Shown: one piece after another, positions 38,303-48,071 of the stretch
Position numbering within the stretch: position 1 is the stretch's first letter
How the letters are laid out: the number at the start of each line of letters is the position of its first letter
DNA from: Nocardioides sp. Kera G14
GTDB lineage: Bacteria; Actinomycetota; Actinomycetes; Propionibacteriales; Nocardioidaceae
Length of the DNA: 64,000 nucleotides
Assembly: GCF_020715565.1 (NCBI RefSeq)
Contig: NZ_CP085839.1
Coordinates: 248,001 to 312,000, forward strand
Direction of reading: 5' to 3'
Position numbers and translations under genes: made by a program
Notes under the pieces: generated by a model
What the model was told of the DNA's origin: nothing
The model's database searches: none
Seen by the model: only the letters and a program-made list of their open reading frames with translations

Positions 38303-38950
38303 ATGGACGCCGACCTCTCCGCTCTGCGGCGCGACTACGCGGCCGGCGGACTCGACGAGCCCGACCTGTCGCCGGACCCCTTCGACATGTTCGCGCGCTG
38401 GTACGACGACGCGGTGACCGCCGAGATCCACGAGCCCAACGCGATGGTGGTCGCGACCGCCACGCCCGACGGCGTCCCGTCGGCGCGGTTCGTCCTGCTC
38501 AAGGGTTTCAGCAGCGGAGGCTTCGTCTTCTACACCAACCAGTCCGGGCGCAAGGGGCGCGAGCTCGCGGCCAATCCGCACATCGCGCTGCTCTTCCCGT
38601 GGCATCCGCTCGAGCGGCAGGTCCGGGTCGAGGGCACAGCGGCGGCGGTGACGCGGGAGGAGGTCAAGGCCTACTTCTCCCAGCGTCCTCGGGGATCCCA
38701 GCTCGGCGCCTGGGCGAGTCACCAGTCCGAGCCGGTCGAGTCGCGCGAGGCGTTGGACGCCGCCTACCGCGAGGTCGAGCAGCGCTTCGAGGGGGTCGAG
38801 GACATCGAGCCGCCCGACGAATGGGGCGGCTACCGCGTCACACCGACCCGCTTCGAGTTCTGGCAGGGCCGTACGGGCCGGCTGCACGACCGCTTCGTCT
38901 ACGACCTTCGTGACAATAGTCAGTGGGAGCATCAGCGCCTGGCGCCGTAG
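38303..38950 (+). CDS. pdxH: Pyridoxamine 5'-phosphate oxidase
   Basis: 215 residues. FMN enzyme that oxidises PNP/PMP to PLP. Motifs: SALRRDYAAGGLDEPDLSP (N-terminus), SARFVLLKGFSSGGFVFYTN (FMN and phosphate site), LFPWHPLERQVRVEG, SQRPRGSQLGAWAS and the C-terminal FEFWQGRTGRLHDRFVY. All are family hallmarks. It supplies PLP, the cofactor of nearby SerC. Probably leaderless. Confidence 0.96.
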   Translation: MDADLSALRRDYAAGGLDEPDLSPDPFDMFARWYDDAVTAEIHEPNAMVVATATPDGVPSARFVLLKGFSSGGFVFYTNQSGRKGRELAANPHIALLFPWHPLERQVRVEGTAAAVTREEVKAYFSQRPRGSQLGAWASHQSEPVESREALDAAYREVEQRFEGVEDIEPPDEWGGYRVTPTRFEFWQGRTGRLHDRFVYDLRDNSQWEHQRLAP

Positions 38951-38959
38951 GCTTCGGCA

Positions 38960-40711
38960 GTGCTGTTCCGCGTCCTCCGGACCTTTCTCGCTCCGTACAA
39001 ATCGTGGTTGGCGACCATCGTCGTGCTGCAGTTCCTCAGCACCGGCGCGATGCTCTACCTGCCGAGCCTCAACGCCGACATCATCGACAAGGGCGTCGCC
39101 CAGGGCGACCAGGACTACATCGTCCGCACCGGCGCGTGGATGCTCGCCGTCTCGGTCCTGCAGATCATCTGCTCCGTCACCGCCTCCTACTGCGCATCGC
39201 GGGCGTCCATGGGGTTCGGACGTGACCTGCGCCGGGCGCTCTTCAGCAAGGTCGGTTCCTTCGGCGCCTTCGAGATCGGACGCTTCGGCGCACCCAGCCT
39301 GATCACCCGCACGACCAACGACGCCCAGCAGGTCCAGATGTTCGGCTACCTCGTCTGCGGCATGGCGGCCTCGATCCCGATCATGATGATCGGTGCCGTC
39401 TTCATGGCGCTGCACCAGGATGCCCACCTGGCCTGGCTCTTCGCGGTGCTCATCCCCGCGCTCTTCGTCACCGTCGGCATCATCGCGAGCCGAATCGTGC
39501 CCAACATGGCCAAGGTCCAGTCGCGCCTCGACGGCGTCAACCGGGTGCTCCGCGAGCAGATCACCGGCATCCGCGTCGTACGCGCCTTCGTCCGCGAGCC
39601 GCAGGAGAAGGTCCGCTTCGACGTGGCCAACGAGGAGCTCACCGACGTCTCGCTCAAGGCCGGCCGGTGGCTGGCGCTCTTCTTCCCGATGATGATGGTG
39701 ATCGTCAACGTCGCGGCCGTCGGCGTGATCTGGTTCGGCGGCCACCTCGTCGACGATGGCACGATGCAGGTCGGCCCGCTGACCGCGTTCCTCTCCTACC
39801 TCATGCAGGTGATGATGAGCGTGATGATGGGGACGTTCGTCTTCATGCAGATGCCGCGCTCGGCCGTCTGTGCGGAGCGGATCCAGGAGGTCCTCGACGT
39901 CGTCCCGTCGATCGTGATGTCTCCCACCGGCGTCGCCTCCGCACCGGCCGGCGCGCGCGGCGAGCTGACCTTCGCCGACGTCGATTTCACCTATCCCGGC
40001 GCCGAGCAGCCTGTCCTCACCGACCTCTCGTTCACCGCGACCCGCGGCCAGACGGTGGCCGTCATCGGCTCCACCGGCGCCGGGAAGTCGACCCTGATCA
40101 ACCTCGTGCCGCGGCTCTTCGACACCACCGACGGTGCCGTCCGCGTGGACGGCATCGACGTGCGCGAATGGGCGCCCGACGCCCTCGGTGCGCGGCTCGG
40201 TCTCGTGCCCCAGCGGGCCTTCCTCTTCTCCGGCACGATCCGCTCCAACCTGCTCTACGGTGCCAACACCGCCGAGGACGCCACGGACGAGGCCCTCTGG
40301 CACGCCCTCGAGATCGCGCAGGCGGCCGACTTCGTCCGCGCCATGGAGTCCGGCCTGGACTCTCCGGTCGTGCAGGGCGGCACCAACTTCTCCGGTGGCC
40401 AGCGCCAGCGCCTGGCCATCGCCCGCGCGCTCGTACGTCGACCCGAGATCTACCTCTTCGACGACTCGTTCTCCGCGCTGGACCTCGCCACCGACGCCCG
40501 ACTGCGCGCCGCGCTGAAACCCGAGACGCGAGACTCGACGGTGGTCATCGTCGCCCAGCGGGTCTCGACCATCCGCGACGCCGACCTGATCCTCGTCCTC
40601 GACGACGGCCGGATCGTGGGGCGGGGCACCCACGAGGAGCTGGTCGCCAGCAACCCGACGTACCAGGAGATCGTCGCCTCGCAGCTGAGCGCGGAGGAGG
40701 CGGCGGCATGA
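38960..40711 (+). CDS. ABC exporter, permease/ATPase subunit 1 (degenerate site)
   Basis: 583 residues: a six-helix membrane domain (about 15-300) and an ABC domain (about 340-575). Walker [14 protein letters not shown], signature [16 protein letters not shown], and Walker [13 protein letters not shown]. Asp replaces the catalytic Glu after Walker B, which is the mark of the degenerate half of heterodimeric exporters (TM287/288, BmrCD). The GTG start is close to pdxH. It overlaps the partner gene by 4 nt. Likely exports drugs or lipids. Confidence 0.9.
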   Translation: MLFRVLRTFLAPYKSWLATIVVLQFLSTGAMLYLPSLNADIIDKGVAQGDQDYIVRTGAWMLAVSVLQIICSVTASYCASRASMGFGRDLRRALFSKVGSFGAFEIGRFGAPSLITRTTNDAQQVQMFGYLVCGMAASIPIMMIGAVFMALHQDAHLAWLFAVLIPALFVTVGIIASRIVPNMAKVQSRLDGVNRVLREQITGIRVVRAFVREPQEKVRFDVANEELTDVSLKAGRWLALFFPMMMVIVNVAAVGVIWFGGHLVDDGTMQVGPLTAFLSYLMQVMMSVMMGTFVFMQMPRSAVCAERIQEVLDVVPSIVMSPTGVASAPAGARGELTFADVDFTYPGAEQPVLTDLSFTATRGQTVAVIGSTGAGKSTLINLVPRLFDTTDGAVRVDGIDVREWAPDALGARLGLVPQRAFLFSGTIRSNLLYGANTAEDATDEALWHALEIAQAADFVRAMESGLDSPVVQGGTNFSGGQRQRLAIARALVRRPEIYLFDDSFSALDLATDARLRAALKPETRDSTVVIVAQRVSTIRDADLILVLDDGRIVGRGTHEELVASNPTYQEIVASQLSAEEAAA

Positions 40712-42735
40712 GTGACCAGAAGCCTGTGCAGTCGAAGCAGGGCACGCAGATGAAGGCCGTCGAGCGCATCCAGATGGCGGGCGGCCCCGGCCGCGGGCCG
40801 ATGGGCGGCGGCATGGTCGGCGGGAAGGCCTCGACCTTCGGCCCCTCCGCGAAGCGCCTCCTCGGACGGCTCTTCCCCGGCCGCATCGAGGGTGTCGCCG
40901 TCGTCACGCTCGCCGTCATCAGCGTGCTGCTGACCGCTCTCGCGCCGCGCTACCTCGGCCACGCGACCGACCGGGTCTTCGCCGGTGCGATCGGCCGCAC
41001 CCTGCCCAGTGGCGTCACGGTCGACCAGGTCGTCGCCGACATGCACGCCAAGGGTCAGGACCGACTGGCCGACCTCATCTCGGGGATGGACCACGTGGTC
41101 CCCGGCCACGGCGTGGACTTCACCGCCGTCGGGCAGATCCTGCTCTTCGTCCTCGGCCTCTACATCGCCTCCAACCTCTTCGCCTTCCTCCAGGCGCTGC
41201 TGCTCAACTCGATGGTGCAGCGCACCGTGCGCGACCTGCGCGCGGACGTGGAGGCGAAGCTCAACGTGCTGCCGCTGGAGTACTTCGACTCCCAGCCGCG
41301 CGGCGAGATCCTGTCGCGCGTCACCAATGACATCGACAACGTCTCGCAGACGCTGGGCCAGACGATGTCGCAGCTCCTCACCTCGGTCGTGAGCGTGGTG
41401 TCGATCCTCGCGATGATGCTGTGGATCTCGCCGCTGCTCGCCCTGATCGCGCTCATCTCGGTGCCGATCTCGATGACCGTGGCCCGTCAGGTGATGAAGC
41501 GCTCGCAGGGGCAGTTCGTCCAGCAGTGGCGCTCGACCGGCCAGCTCAACGCGCACATCGAGGAGACCTTCTCCGGCCACGACCTCGTCCGGGTCTTCGG
41601 TCGCCAGGCCGAGGTCGAGGCGACGTTCGCGGAACGCAACGCCGCCCTCTACGAGGCCGGTTTCAAGGCGCAGTTCATGAGCGGCCTCGTGATGCCCATC
41701 ATGATGTTCATCGGCAACCTCAACTTCGTCGCGGTCGCGGTCGTCGGTGGCCTGCGGGTCGCCCACGGTGCCCTGACCGTCGGTGAGATCCAGGCCTTCA
41801 TCCAGTACAGCCGGCAGTTCAACATGCCGCTCACGCAGATGGCCTCGATGATGAACCTCCTCCAGTCCGGTGTCGCCTCTGCGGAGCGGGTCTTCGAGCT
41901 GATCGACGCGCCGGAGCAGGTCCGTGAGGAGAGCGGCACGCTCGCAGCCGTACGTCGGGGAGAGGTCAACGGCGAGGTGCGGTTCGAGAAGGTCTCCTTC
42001 TCCTACGACCACGAGACACCGCTCATCACCGACCTCGACCTCGTGGCCAAGCCCGGCCAGACGGTCGCGATCGTGGGCCCGACGGGTGCCGGCAAGACGA
42101 CGTTGGTCAACCTGATCATGCGGTTCTACGAGCTCGACGGCGGCCGGATCACACTGGACGGTGTCGACATCACCGCCATCCCGCGGAGCGTCCTGCGCGG
42201 GCAGACCGGCATGGTTCTCCAGGACACCTGGCTCTTCGAGGGCACCATCCGCGAGAACCTCCTCTACGGCCGCCCCGACGCGACCGAGGAGGAGCTGATG
42301 GAAGCGGCCCGGGCGACCTTCGTCGACCGCTTCGTGCACTCCCTGCCCGACGGCTACGACACGATGCTCGACGGTGAGGGCGGCTCGCTGTCGGCGGGGG
42401 AGAGGCAGCTGCTCACCATCTGCCGCGCCTTCCTCGCCCAGCCGGCGCTGCTGATCCTCGACGAGGCGACCTCATCGGTCGACACCCGCACCGAGCTGCT
42501 CCTGCAGCAGGCGATGGCCGCGCTGCGCTCGGACCGGACCAGTTTCGTGATCGCCCACCGACTCTCCACCATCCGTGACGCCGACCTGATCCTCGTCATG
42601 GAGGCGGGCCGGATCGTCGAGCAGGGCACCCACGACGAGCTGATCGCGGCAGGCGGTGCGTACGCGCGGCTCTACCAGTCGCAGTTCGCGGCCGCGGTCG
42701 ACCCGGAGGCTGACACCGCGGGTGCCCTGACCTGA
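40708..42735 (+). CDS. ABC exporter, permease/ATPase subunit 2
   Basis: 675 residues. A Gly/Met-rich N-terminus ([17 protein letters not shown]) precedes the membrane domain. A loop of about 60 residues between the first two helices is longer than in subunit 1. ABC domain: Walker [14 protein letters not shown], signature [15 protein letters not shown], Walker [13 protein letters not shown] with the catalytic Glu, and switch IAHRLSTI. It forms the heterodimer with the upstream gene (ATGA overlap). Confidence 0.9.
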   Translation: MSDQKPVQSKQGTQMKAVERIQMAGGPGRGPMGGGMVGGKASTFGPSAKRLLGRLFPGRIEGVAVVTLAVISVLLTALAPRYLGHATDRVFAGAIGRTLPSGVTVDQVVADMHAKGQDRLADLISGMDHVVPGHGVDFTAVGQILLFVLGLYIASNLFAFLQALLLNSMVQRTVRDLRADVEAKLNVLPLEYFDSQPRGEILSRVTNDIDNVSQTLGQTMSQLLTSVVSVVSILAMMLWISPLLALIALISVPISMTVARQVMKRSQGQFVQQWRSTGQLNAHIEETFSGHDLVRVFGRQAEVEATFAERNAALYEAGFKAQFMSGLVMPIMMFIGNLNFVAVAVVGGLRVAHGALTVGEIQAFIQYSRQFNMPLTQMASMMNLLQSGVASAERVFELIDAPEQVREESGTLAAVRRGEVNGEVRFEKVSFSYDHETPLITDLDLVAKPGQTVAIVGPTGAGKTTLVNLIMRFYELDGGRITLDGVDITAIPRSVLRGQTGMVLQDTWLFEGTIRENLLYGRPDATEEELMEAARATFVDRFVHSLPDGYDTMLDGEGGSLSAGERQLLTICRAFLAQPALLILDEATSSVDTRTELLLQQAMAALRSDRTSFVIAHRLSTIRDADLILVMEAGRIVEQGTHDELIAAGGAYARLYQSQFAAAVDPEADTAGALT

Positions 42736-42739
42736 CAGG

Positions 42740-43618
42740 ATGGGCGGCGTGTGGGCCGTCGTGTTGATCGTCGCTGTCGTGGCGGCGGCCGTGGCGGTCG
42801 CCCTCGGTGTGATGGTGTCCCGCACGCGCACCGAGCTCGAGGCGGCCCGGGAGCGGGTCGATGAGCTCCAGGACGAGCAGCGGCGACTGATCGCGGCACT
42901 CGACGCCGCCGGCGTACCGGTGCCGCTGGAGCGCGTCCCGCGACGCTCGGTGCGCGTGGCCAAGCAGGCGGCCCGGGCCGTCATCGGTACCGCGGGACTG
43001 CTGCGGACCGGCGGGATCAACCAAGTGCTCAACGCCTCCCTCGACGAGCTCGGTCGGTGGGCGGACACCGATCGCACGGAGATCGAGCAGTGGGCCACGC
43101 CCGAGGGCCTGGTCACCGTCCTCTTCTCCGACATCGAGGGCTCGACCGCGCTCAACGAGCAGCTGGGTGACGATGCCTGGCTCAAGGTGCTGCGCGCCCA
43201 CGACACCCTGATCCGGCGCGAGGTCGAGCGCTGCGACGGCCACATCGTGAAGAACCAGGGCGACGGCTACATGGTCGTCTTCAGCCACGCACCCGCCGCG
43301 ATCGCCGCAGCGGTCGGCATCCAGGAGCGCCTTGCTGCGGGCCGCCAGAAGCTGTTGCGTCGCGCCGGCGTCTGTGTCCGGATCGGACTCCACGCCGGCC
43401 AGGTGGTCTCCCACGAGGGTGACTACTTCGGCCGCAACGTCGCCCTCGCCGCCCGGATCGCCGCGAAGGCGCAGGGCGGCGAGATCCTGGTCAGCGACGA
43501 GGTCCACGCGATCGCCCTCGGCATGACCTCCCCGACCGTCGCCTTCACGCCGCTCGAGCCGCTCGAGCTCAAGGGTCTCAGCGGCGAGTTCCAGCTCTGG
43601 CGCGCAAGCGGGACCTGA
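42740..43618 (+). CDS. Membrane-anchored class III nucleotide cyclase
   Basis: 292 residues. One N-terminal helix (VVLIVAVVAAAVAVALGVMV), a coiled-coil linker (TELEAARERVDELQDEQRRL), then an adenylate/guanylate cyclase domain (about 125-285): VTVLFSDIEGSTALNEQLGD (first metal Asp), IVKNQGDGYMVVF (substrate Lys and second Asp), and YFGRNVALAARIAAKAQGG (transition-state Asn/Arg). The Lys favours ATP, so cAMP is the likely product. Start ATG 42740 is 4 bp from the ABC gene, and GTG 42749 is possible. Confidence 0.85.
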   Translation: MGGVWAVVLIVAVVAAAVAVALGVMVSRTRTELEAARERVDELQDEQRRLIAALDAAGVPVPLERVPRRSVRVAKQAARAVIGTAGLLRTGGINQVLNASLDELGRWADTDRTEIEQWATPEGLVTVLFSDIEGSTALNEQLGDDAWLKVLRAHDTLIRREVERCDGHIVKNQGDGYMVVFSHAPAAIAAAVGIQERLAAGRQKLLRRAGVCVRIGLHAGQVVSHEGDYFGRNVALAARIAAKAQGGEILVSDEVHAIALGMTSPTVAFTPLEPLELKGLSGEFQLWRASGT

Positions 43619-43631
43619 CCGGCGTCGTAAA

Positions 43632-43675
43632 GTTGTCGAAGTCAACCTTCCAGATGTATCGTTGACCTATGCAAC
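43632..43675. promoter_or_regulatory. Paired MarR-type operators over the MFS promoter
   Basis: Two copies of GTTG-N7-CAAC lie at 43632-43646 and 43661-43675, 29 bp apart. Promoter elements TTGTCG (43633-43638) and TATCGT (43657-43662; 18-bp spacer) lie inside the sites, with ATG 43669 starting 6 nt after the -10 box. The second site covers the start codon. The MarR protein encoded after the MFS gene is the likely ligand. Confidence 0.65.
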
Positions 43676-45264
43676 AAACCAAGCCCATGTCCCACAAGGA
43701 GATCCTGGAGGCCCTCTCCGGCCTCCTGGTCGCGATGTTCGTCGCGATCCTCTCGAGCACCGTCGTGACGAACGCGCTACCGCGCATCGTGTCCGACCTC
43801 CACGGCAGCCAGACCGGCTACACGTGGGTGCTCGTCGCCACCATGCTCGCGATGACCGCGACCACGCCCATCTGGGGCAAGTTCGCCGACCTCTTCAGCA
43901 AGAAGCTGCTGATCCAGATCGCCCTCGTCGTCTACGTCTCGGGCTCGGCACTCGCGGGCTTCGCCCAGTCGATGTCGTGGCTGATCGGCGCGCGTGTGGT
44001 CACCGGTCTCGGGGTCGGTGGCGTCATGGCCCTGATCCAGATCATCATCGGCTCGATGGTCTCCCCGCGTGAGCGCGGACGGTACTCGGGCTACATCGGC
44101 GCGAGCTACGGTCTCGCCACCCTGATCGGACCGCTCGTCGGCGGCGTGATCGTCGACAGCCCCCTCGGCTGGCGCGGCTGCTTCTACGTCAGCCTCCCGT
44201 TCGCGATCATCTCGATCGTCATCCTGCAGCTGAAGCTCCACCTTCCGACGATCAAGCGCAAGGTCAAGGTCGACTACCTGGGGTCCGCGCTCCTTATGGG
44301 TGGCGTCAGCATCCTGCTGATCTGGGTCTCGCTCGCGGGGCAGCAGTTCGACTGGCTCAGCGCCACCACGGCGTACCTGGTCATCGGTGGCCTCGTGGTG
44401 CTCGCCCTCGCGGCGCTCGTCGAGGCGAAGTACGCGGCCGAGCCGATCATCCCGTTGCAGCTCTTCCGCGACCGGACCATCTCGCTGGCCACGATCGGTG
44501 CGATCTTCGTCGGTGTCGTGATGCTCACGGCGACGACGTTCCTCTCGGAGTACTTCCAGAACTCGCGCGGCATGAGCCCGACCCACGCCGGCCTGATGAG
44601 CCTGACGATGGTCCTCGGCCTGATGAGCGTCAGCATCATCTCCGGCCGCCTGATCAGCAGCACCGGTCGCTGGAAGGTCTGGCTCGTCTCAGGCATGGCC
44701 GCGGTCGTGCTCGGCGCCGCGCTGCTCTCCACCATCGACGGTGAGACCAACATGGTGCTGGTCGGCCTCTACATGTTCGTGCTGGGCATGGGCCTGGGCG
44801 CCACCCAGCAGAACCTCGTCCTCGCCGTGCAGAACAACGTCGAGCAGGCAAACATCGGTGCGGCCTCCTCGGTCGTGGCCTTCTTCCGGACCCTCGGTGG
44901 CGCCATCGGCGTCAGCGCCTTCGGCGCGGTCCTCAGCCACCGCGTCGCGACCCACGTCACCGACGGCATCGGCGGGCTGATCGCCTCCGGCCAGGTCACC
45001 CCCGACCAGGCTAAGTCGCTCGGCGGCGGCAGCGAGGTCCCGGACCTCGCCTCCCTGCCGGCCGCACTCGCGCACCTCTTCGAGGGCGCGTTCGGTGAGG
45101 CGACCGGACAGATCTTCCTCTTCAGCATCCCGTGTGCTGTGCTTGCGCTCCTCGCCGTCGTGTTCATCAAGGAGACCCGTTTGCGCACCACGCTCGACAA
45201 GCTCGAGGCTCCCGAGACGGAGATGGAGCTGGCTGCCGAGCTCGAACTGGGCGGCGCGCGGTGA
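43669..45264 (+). CDS. MFS multidrug transporter (DHA2 family, 14 TM)
   Basis: 531 residues with about 14 hydrophobic helices. Motif A/B region: MTATTPIWGKFADLFSKK (GxxxD type), and ARVVTGLGVGGVMALIQIII. Motif C-like segment GASYGLATLIGPLVGGVIVD is typical of drug/proton antiporters. A soluble loop of about 30 residues (DGIGGLIASG to VPDLASL) lies before the last helix. It overlaps the MarR gene by 4 nt; the start is probably leaderless. Substrates unknown. Confidence 0.9.
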   Translation: MQQTKPMSHKEILEALSGLLVAMFVAILSSTVVTNALPRIVSDLHGSQTGYTWVLVATMLAMTATTPIWGKFADLFSKKLLIQIALVVYVSGSALAGFAQSMSWLIGARVVTGLGVGGVMALIQIIIGSMVSPRERGRYSGYIGASYGLATLIGPLVGGVIVDSPLGWRGCFYVSLPFAIISIVILQLKLHLPTIKRKVKVDYLGSALLMGGVSILLIWVSLAGQQFDWLSATTAYLVIGGLVVLALAALVEAKYAAEPIIPLQLFRDRTISLATIGAIFVGVVMLTATTFLSEYFQNSRGMSPTHAGLMSLTMVLGLMSVSIISGRLISSTGRWKVWLVSGMAAVVLGAALLSTIDGETNMVLVGLYMFVLGMGLGATQQNLVLAVQNNVEQANIGAASSVVAFFRTLGGAIGVSAFGAVLSHRVATHVTDGIGGLIASGQVTPDQAKSLGGGSEVPDLASLPAALAHLFEGAFGEATGQIFLFSIPCAVLALLAVVFIKETRLRTTLDKLEAPETEMELAAELELGGAR

Positions 45265-45698
45265 CCTCCCGCGCCGAAGGGCTTCGTCTCGTCGAGACGG
45301 AGATCAGCAACCTGGTCCGTCGTGTCCGTCGGATCATCGGTGAGCGCGCCGCGGCGGTCCACCCGGAGCTGCAGGGTGTCTCCTACCTCATCCTCGGCTG
45401 GTTGGAGCAGAACGGTCCGGCACGTGCCTCGTCGATCGTCGAGGCCTTCCGGATCGACAAGGGCGCGCTGTCACGGCAGCTGCACCACCTGGAGGAGCTC
45501 GGCCTCGTCGTACGCACGCCCGACCCCGGCGACGGCCGCGCCAGCCTCGTCGAGCTCACCGACGAGGCCCGCCTCCGGATGTCGCAGGTGGATTCGGAGC
45601 AGCGGAAGCTGGTCGACGAGAGGCTGGGCGGCTGGACCGCCACCGAGCTGCGGGATCTGGCGAATCAGCTCAAGCGTTACAACGACGCCCTCGACTGA
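45261..45698 (+). CDS. MarR-family transcriptional regulator
   Basis: 145 residues with a winged helix: ARASSIVEAFRIDKGALSRQ (HTH), LHHLEELGLVVRTPDPGDGR (wing with DxGDGR). It is translated with the exporter (GTGA overlap), which suggests feedback control. The probable DNA targets are the two GTTG-N7-CAAC sites at the MFS promoter. Its 3' end overlaps the convergent glucosidase gene by 22 bp. Confidence 0.88.
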   Translation: MTSRAEGLRLVETEISNLVRRVRRIIGERAAAVHPELQGVSYLILGWLEQNGPARASSIVEAFRIDKGALSRQLHHLEELGLVVRTPDPGDGRASLVELTDEARLRMSQVDSEQRKLVDERLGGWTATELRDLANQLKRYNDALD

Positions 45699-47269
45699 AC
45701 GCGGAGCCAGGCGCAGGCGTCTGGGGGCAGTACGTCGGCGAGGGGCTCGCTCGAGAGGATGACTGAGCCCTCGGGGAGAGGGACGGGCTCCGCGCCGGCG
45801 TTGAGCCAGATCTCGACCTCTCCTCGGCGAACCGCGACGACCTCGTACGGGGCGTCGAGGAGCTCGACGTCGTCGCCCGAGAGCGAGCGTCGTGCCGCCA
45901 ACGCAGAGCGATAGAGCTCGAGTGTCGAGCCCTCGACGCCGCTCTCGGCCTCCACGGTGAGCGGCGCCCAGTCCTCGGGCTGGGGGAGCCACGGCGTGGA
46001 GCCCTCGGGTCCGAAGCCGTAAGGGGAGGCTGATCCGCTCCACGGGATCGGGACGCGGCAGCCGTCGCGGCCGACGCGATCGGTGCGGGGGTCCTGCCGG
46101 AACTCCGGGGCCACCTCCGCCTCGGGGAGGCCGAGCTCCTCGCCCTGGTAGAGGTAGGCCGAGCCCGGCAGTGCGAGCATCAGCAGCGTGGCGGCGCGAG
46201 CTCGCGCGAGCCCCAGCGGCCCGCCGCCGTACCGCGTCACGTGCCGCGGCTGGTCGTGGTTGTCGAGCACCCAGGTGGGAGGTGACCCGATCGTGCGCAG
46301 CGCCTCCATCGTCTCGCTGATGACCCGGCGGAACTGCGGAGCGCCCCAGTCGGCCCACTGGAAGGCGAAGTTGAACGCCTGCTGGAACTCGTCGGCCCGC
46401 ACATAGCGCGCCATCCCGGCCGCGGTGAGGGGCATCGCCTCAGCGACCATCATCCGCTCCACCCCGGATTCCGCGGTGTAGGACTCCAGGATCTTGCGCC
46501 ACCGGCGGTAGACCTCATGGACCTCGGGCTGGTCCCACATCGGGGCCTCGGTCAGGCCTCGGCGGACCATGTCGGAGGGCTCGGAGGTGAGCTCCCCGCC
46601 GTCGGACATGACCTGGTCCGGCATGCCGTCCGCCTTGAAGAGCCCATGGGCGACATCGACCCGGAAGCCGTCCACGCCCCGCTCGAGCCAGAAGCGCAGC
46701 ACGTCATCGAACATGTCTGCGACCTCGGGGTTGCGCCAGTCGAGGTCGGGCTGGGAGGCGTCGAAGAGGTGGAAGTACCACTCACCGTGCGGGTCGTCGG
46801 GGTGCTTGGCCCAGGCAGAGCCACCGAAGACGGAGAGCCAGTTGTTCGGCGGTACGCCGGGCGCAGCCGCATCGGGCTCCCGGAAGATGTAACGCGCCCG
46901 CTCCGGCGAGCCCGGCGCGGAGGCGAGTGCCGCGCGGAACCACGCATGCTCATCGGAGGTGTGGTTGGGCACCAGGTCGACGATCACCTTCAGGCCGAGT
47001 TCATGGGCGCGTGCCATGAGGGCGTCGCAGTCGGCCAGGGTGCCGAACAGCGGGTCCACGTCGCAGTAGTCGGCGACGTCGTACCCGCCGTCCTTCTGGG
47101 GTGAGCGGAAGAACGGCGAGAGCCACAGTGCATCGACGCCGAGGTCGACCAGATGTGAGAGCCGCGAGGTGATGCCGGAGAGGTCGCCCATGCCGTCGCC
47201 GTCGGAGTCGGCGAAGCTGCGCGGGTAGATCTGGTAGACCACGGCATCACGCCACCACGGGGTGCTCAC
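45677..47269 (-). CDS. GH13 alpha-glucosidase-type hydrolase
   Basis: 530 residues. Family 13 barrel enzyme (oligo-1,6-/alpha-glucosidase group). Motifs: WWRDAVVYQIYPRSFADSDG at the start, VDLVPNHTSDEH (region I), DGFRVDVAHGL with the nucleophile Asp at about 205, MVAEAMPL with acid/base Glu at about 277, and VLDNHDQPRH with transition-state Asp at about 339. The start GTG 47269 was chosen because a TAGGGT -10 box lies 7 nt upstream; ATG 47290 would overlap the divergent ideR promoter. Likely acts on maltose or trehalose-like sugars. Confidence 0.88.
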   Translation of the reverse strand: MSTPWWRDAVVYQIYPRSFADSDGDGMGDLSGITSRLSHLVDLGVDALWLSPFFRSPQKDGGYDVADYCDVDPLFGTLADCDALMARAHELGLKVIVDLVPNHTSDEHAWFRAALASAPGSPERARYIFREPDAAAPGVPPNNWLSVFGGSAWAKHPDDPHGEWYFHLFDASQPDLDWRNPEVADMFDDVLRFWLERGVDGFRVDVAHGLFKADGMPDQVMSDGGELTSEPSDMVRRGLTEAPMWDQPEVHEVYRRWRKILESYTAESGVERMMVAEAMPLTAAGMARYVRADEFQQAFNFAFQWADWGAPQFRRVISETMEALRTIGSPPTWVLDNHDQPRHVTRYGGGPLGLARARAATLLMLALPGSAYLYQGEELGLPEAEVAPEFRQDPRTDRVGRDGCRVPIPWSGSASPYGFGPEGSTPWLPQPEDWAPLTVEAESGVEGSTLELYRSALAARRSLSGDDVELLDAPYEVVAVRRGEVEIWLNAGAEPVPLPEGSVILSSEPLADVLPPDACAWLRVQSRASL

Positions 47270-47276
47270 AGCGTTC

Positions 47277-47286
47277 ACCCTAGAAT
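47277..47286. promoter_or_regulatory. Overlapping divergent leaderless -10 boxes
   Basis: Plus strand TAGAAT (47281-47286) lies 6 nt before the ideR GTG at 47293. Minus strand TAGGGT (47282-47277) lies 7 nt before the glucosidase GTG at 47269. The boxes share two bases, so the two promoters should compete for polymerase. Confidence 0.5.
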
Positions 47287-47292
47287 GCATCC

Positions 47293-47979
47293 GTGAGCGA
47301 TCTGATCGACACCACCGAGATGTATCTGCGGACCATCTATGAGCTGGTGGAAGAGGGCATCGTGCCGCTGCGTGCCCGGATTGCGGAGCGGCTGCACCAG
47401 TCGGGTCCGACCGTCTCGCAGACGGTCGCTCGGATGGCGCGCGACGGCCTGCTCACCATCGAGGGCGACCGTCACCTCCAGCTCACCGAGGAGGGCCTGC
47501 GGCTGGCCACGCGCGTGATGCGCAAGCACCGCCTCGCGGAGCGGCTCCTCACCGACGTCATCGGTCTGGACTGGGAGCTCGTCCACGAGGAGGCGTGCCG
47601 CTGGGAGCACGTCATCAGTGAGACCGTGGAGAAGCGGCTCCTGGAGCTGCTCGGAACACCGACGGAGTCGCCGTACGGCAACCCTATTCCCGGTCTGGCC
47701 GAGCTCGGCTCCGACAACCTCGGCGAGGAGTTCATGCAGGGGGTCGAGCCGCTGTCGAAGGTCGCGACGGCCGTGAAGGGCGAGGTCCTGGTCCGCCGCA
47801 TCTCCGAGGAGATGCAGAAGGACGAGACGTTGATGAGCGCGCTGCGTCGGGTCGGCGCTCGTCCGGACAAGACCATCGCGGTGGTTGCCACGGCGGAGGG
47901 CGTGCTGCTCGGTTCGGGCGGCGAAACTGCTGAGATCGTGCCCGAAGCGGCCGATCACATCTTCGTCAAGCGCCTCTGA
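47293..47979 (+). CDS. ideR: Iron-dependent repressor IdeR/DtxR
   Basis: 228 residues, full IdeR length with SH3-like third domain. All metal ligands of DtxR/IdeR are at the same positions: Met10, Cys102, Glu105, His106 (primary) and His79, Glu83, His98 (ancillary). HTH: RARIAERLHQSGPTVSQTVA. Identity with mycobacterial IdeR is visible along the whole N-terminal half (DTTEMYLRTIYELVEEG). With iron bound it represses siderophore and uptake genes. The gene is probably leaderless. Confidence 0.93.
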   Translation: MSDLIDTTEMYLRTIYELVEEGIVPLRARIAERLHQSGPTVSQTVARMARDGLLTIEGDRHLQLTEEGLRLATRVMRKHRLAERLLTDVIGLDWELVHEEACRWEHVISETVEKRLLELLGTPTESPYGNPIPGLAELGSDNLGEEFMQGVEPLSKVATAVKGEVLVRRISEEMQKDETLMSALRRVGARPDKTIAVVATAEGVLLGSGGETAEIVPEAADHIFVKRL

Positions 47980-48026
47980 CCGCGTCACAAGGTATTCACA
48001 ACTTCGGGACTTCCGACCCGAGCGCG

Positions 48027-48039
48027 GGTTAGCCTCACC
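48027..48039 (+). promoter_or_regulatory. Iron-box-like IdeR site
   Basis: GGTTAGCCTCACC matches 12 of 13 core positions of the IdeR/DtxR consensus (GGTWAGSCTWACC). Outer bases are poorer. It sits just before a TAGGCT -10 box (48043-48048) of the next gene, where bound repressor would block transcription. Confidence 0.5.
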
Positions 48040-48071
48040 GTCTAGGCTGGACGCTGATCCGGGGAGGACCG

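Noticed and set aside
38231..42339. Long minus-strand open frames opposite pdxH and the ABC exporter
   Set aside because: Same codon-bias shadow; no start context and no recognisable domain.
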